Below, piece by piece: positions 5,191 through 7,089 of a stretch of 7,089 bases of DNA. Below the pieces are notes generated by a model. That model was not told the origin of the DNA. It made no database searches and saw only the letters and a list, made by a program, of their open reading frames with translations. The stretch comes from UBA1756 sp045222555 (GTDB lineage: Bacteria; Bacteroidota; Bacteroidia; Bacteroidales; WCHB1-69), in NCBI GenBank assembly GCA_045222555.1, contig JBGUYY010000059.1:1-7089 (forward strand), written 5' to 3'. Each line of letters opens with the position of its first letter. Within the stretch, counting starts at the first letter, position 1. A program made the translations under genes and the position numbers.

Positions 5191-5219
5191 TTGATTTGCG
5201 GGGCTGCTGGCGGTATAAT
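5191..5219 (+). promoter_or_regulatory. Promoter of the serine recombinase gene
   Basis: TTGATT at 5191-5196 and a perfect TATAAT at 5214-5219 are separated by 17 bases. The start would be near 5226, giving a short leader before the AAAAGGAG Shine-Dalgarno (about 5251-5258). The -10 box lies in the loop of the inverted repeat 5200-5237, so the site could be controlled by a DNA-binding protein. Confidence 0.7.
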
Positions 5220-5249
5220 AGAACTGTCAGCAGCTCCGTTTCTTTTTTA
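5200..5249 (+). terminator. Terminator-like stem around the recombinase -10 box
   Basis: GGGGCTGCTG at 5200-5209 pairs with CAGCAGCTCC at 5228-5237 (ten pairs, one G-U) across an 18-base loop. A T-rich tract TTTCTTTTTT follows at 5239-5248. For RNA coming from mob it resembles an intrinsic terminator. For DNA it is an inverted repeat straddling a promoter, and so a possible operator. Confidence 0.55.
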
Positions 5250-5266
5250 AGAAAAGGAGCGACAAT

Positions 5267-6778
5267 ATGAACAATCGGATAGACGCAATCTATGCAAGAC
5301 AATCGGTAGACAAAAAGGACAGCATTTCCATTGAAAGCCAGATTGAATTTTGCAAATACGAGTTGAAAGGCGGTAACTGCAAGGAATACACAGACAAAGG
5401 GTACAGCGGCAAGAACACAGACCGTCCGAAGTTTCAAGAACTGGTGCGGGACATCAAGCGGGGCTTGATTGCAAAGGTCGTGGTTTACAAGCTCGACCGT
5501 ATCAGCCGTTCCATTCTGGACTTTGCCAACATGATGGAGCTGTTCCAGCAGTACAATGTGGAGTTTGTGTCCTCTACGGAAAAGTTTGATACCTCCACGC
5601 CGATGGGACGGGCCATGCTGAATATCTGTATCGTGTTCGCCCAGCTTGAACGGGAAACGATACAGAAGCGGGTAACGGACGCTTACTACTCCCGCAGTCA
5701 GCGGGGCTTTAAGATGGGCGGGAAAGCCCCTTACGGCTTCCATACGGAGCCTATCAAGATGGACGGTATCAACACAAAGAAGCTGGTGGTAAACCCGGAG
5801 GAAGCGGCCAATATCCGGCTGATGTTTGAGATGTACGCCCAGCCCACAACTTCCTACGGGGACATTACCCGGTACTTTGCCGAACAGGGGATTTTGTTCC
5901 ATGGCAAAGAGCTGATACGCCCCACGCTGGCGCAGATGTTACGCAATCCTGTCTATGTGCAGGCAGACCTTGATGTGTACGAATTTTTCAAAAGTCAAGG
6001 TACAGTCATTGTCAATGACGTTGCCGATTTTACGGGCATGAACGGCTGCTATCTGTATCAAGGGCGAGATGTAAAGGCCAGCAAGAAAAACGACTTAAAA
6101 GACCAAATGCTGGTACTGGCTCCCCATGAGGGTATCGTCCCCTCCGACACCTGGCTGACCTGCCGCAAGAAGCTGATGAACAACATGAAAATCCAGTCTG
6201 CCCGGAAAGCCACCCACACATGGCTGGCAGGAAAAATCAAGTGCGGGAATTGCGGGTATGCTCTTATGAGTATCTACAATCCCTCCGGCAAACAGTATCT
6301 CCGCTGCACGAAACGGCTGGACAATAAAAGCTGTCCTGGCTGTGGGAAAATCATCACTTCGGAACTGGAAGCGGTTGTTTATCAGCAGATGGTAAAGAAG
6401 CTGGCAAGCTACAAGACGCTGACAGGAAAAAAGAAAGCGGCAAAGGCAAACCCGAAAATCACCGCCCTGCAAGTGGAACTTGCCCATGTAGACAGCGAGA
6501 TTGAAAAGCTGGTGGACAGTCTGACGGGGGCAAACAATGTCCTGTTCTCCTATGTGAATGTGAAGATAGCGGAACTGGACGGGCGCAAGCAGGAACTTCT
6601 GGCAAGGATAGCGGAGTTGACTGTGGAGGCCATCAGCCCGGAACAGGTCAGCCAGATTTCCGGCTACCTCGATACCTGGGAGAATGTATCTTTTGATGAC
6701 AAGCGGCGTGTGGTGGATTTGATGATCACCACCATAGCCGCCACAAGCGACAGCTTGAACATCACATGGAAAATCTGA
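5267..6778 (+). CDS. Large serine recombinase (TnpX-like site-specific integrase/excisionase)
   Basis: This 503-residue recombinase has all expected parts. The N-terminal resolvase domain carries YARQS with the catalytic Ser13 and Arg11, SIESQIEFC (21-29), KLDRISRS (75-82) with the paired Arg78/Arg81, and AQLERETIQKR (125-135). The recombinase domain follows at about 150-300, then a zinc ribbon with C326, C329, C347 and C356/C359, and a coiled coil at about 400-455. Serine recombinases of this size excise and insert elements such as Tn4451 between short att sites, without host factors. It has its own promoter (5191-5219) and a good Shine-Dalgarno. It is the last gene of the element, and the disrupted integrase right after its stop places an attachment junction within about 30 bases. 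The reading frame is intact. Confidence 0.95.
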   Translation: MNNRIDAIYARQSVDKKDSISIESQIEFCKYELKGGNCKEYTDKGYSGKNTDRPKFQELVRDIKRGLIAKVVVYKLDRISRSILDFANMMELFQQYNVEFVSSTEKFDTSTPMGRAMLNICIVFAQLERETIQKRVTDAYYSRSQRGFKMGGKAPYGFHTEPIKMDGINTKKLVVNPEEAANIRLMFEMYAQPTTSYGDITRYFAEQGILFHGKELIRPTLAQMLRNPVYVQADLDVYEFFKSQGTVIVNDVADFTGMNGCYLYQGRDVKASKKNDLKDQMLVLAPHEGIVPSDTWLTCRKKLMNNMKIQSARKATHTWLAGKIKCGNCGYALMSIYNPSGKQYLRCTKRLDNKSCPGCGKIITSELEAVVYQQMVKKLASYKTLTGKKKAAKANPKITALQVELAHVDSEIEKLVDSLTGANNVLFSYVNVKIAELDGRKQELLARIAELTVEAISPEQVSQISGYLDTWENVSFDDKRRVVDLMITTIAATSDSLNITWKI

Positions 6779-6800
6779 CTGGCGGCACCCCTCCCGTCAG
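6775..6800. repeat. Imperfect hairpin across the recombinase stop codon
   Basis: Bases 6775-6785 pair with 6790-6800 in nine of eleven positions (CTGAC/GTCAG at the base) around a CACC loop. It includes the TGA stop and ends just before the integrase-gene fragment. No T-run follows on the plus strand. It may be part of the recombinase-binding arm of the right att site or a weak transcription end. Confidence 0.45.
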
Positions 6801-6804
6801 ATAC

Positions 6805-7089
6805 CTACCCTGTGTAGTCCCTTGTAAACTGTACTTTACCGTTGCCGAAACGCTTGAATGCTTCGGCTTTGAGTAATTCTATCTCTTCGGGTGAAAAGAC
6901 CGTCACAAGCTCATTCTGGGGCTTATTCTCTTTACCCTGGGCAGAGAGATAATTTGCTTTCTTGATCATCTCAACATTCCGCATGGGATTCTTCTCGATG
7001 AGATCTTCTCTTTCGAGATATCGGTAGAACTCGCTGAGCAGGAGATACGCCTTCTTGCACGTCGAGTATGACTTACCGCTTATCATGAT
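6805..7089 (-). pseudogene. Tyrosine integrase gene fragment interrupted by the element
   Basis: This minus-strand frame is open to the window edge (an ATC codon precedes the first ATG at 7086) and stops with TAG at 6805-6807. The product has the SAM-like core-binding domain of phage/ICE tyrosine recombinases: STCKKAYLLLSEFYRYLEREDLIEKNPM, then the linker, then VFSPEEIELLKAEAFKR, the usual start of the catalytic domain. It ends at FTRDYTG, before the TGxRxGE arginine box, so none of the catalytic R-H-R-Y residues are present. The stop lies 26 bases beyond the serine recombinase stop, consistent with insertion of the element into this gene. The rest should lie beyond the unseen left end. Confidence 0.8.

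Noticed and set aside
5066..5902. 278-codon minus-strand frame opposite the serine recombinase
   Set aside because: It overlaps the conserved catalytic domain of the recombinase, has no family signature and is a codon-bias shadow.

Overview
The window looks like part of an integrated mobilizable element from a gut Clostridia (Bacillota, probably Lachnospiraceae/Oscillospiraceae-type). Support comes from strong AGGAGG ribosome-binding sites, a Cys_rich_VLP - RepA_N - MobV - large serine recombinase gene order, and moderately GC-rich mobility genes next to more AT-rich cargo. No rRNA, tRNA, CRISPR array or complete insertion sequence is visible.

Layout. 1-265: a long untranslated leader with a six-codon leader peptide, at least two and probably three terminator-like hairpins, and long-range complementary segments; it has the look of a ribosome-mediated attenuator. 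266-1486 (+): a MefA-like MFS drug (macrolide) efflux protein. 1515-1568: a bidirectional terminator shared with the convergent gene. 1567-2367 (-): an XRE-type transcriptional regulator. 2401-2437: a perfect 14-bp inverted repeat. 2446-2709 (-): an unrecognised AT-rich 87-residue protein with a good promoter at 2775-2803. 2938-3351 (+): cysteine-rich VLP protein. 3463-3858 (+): RepA_N replication initiator, apparently truncated, followed by possible decayed 3' coding sequence. 3954-4017: nested inverted repeats, a candidate oriT or mob regulatory site. 4032-4976 (+): MobV relaxase, overlapped by a 70-residue small gene (4960-5172). 5191-5249: a promoter whose -10 box lies in the loop of a terminator-like stem. 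5267-6778 (+): large serine recombinase. 6805-7089 (-): 5' part of a tyrosine integrase gene that stops just after the recombinase gene.

How it fits together (inference). The serine recombinase would excise and insert the element. The MobV relaxase would nick at an oriT and allow mobilization by a co-resident conjugative machine. RepA may support transient replication of the circle. The Mef-like pump and its attenuator are inducible resistance cargo. The broken tyrosine integrase at the right edge suggests that the element inserted into the integrase gene of another mobile element, a nested insertion, with the right junction close to 6800-6810. The left end is outside the window.

The most interesting item is the leader of the mef-like gene. 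A peptide MLICVR (unusually short and ending in Arg) is followed by stacked terminators. A 14-nt segment right after its stop codon is complementary to the last terminator's 3' arm and U-tract, and a second copy of that segment abuts the mef Shine-Dalgarno.
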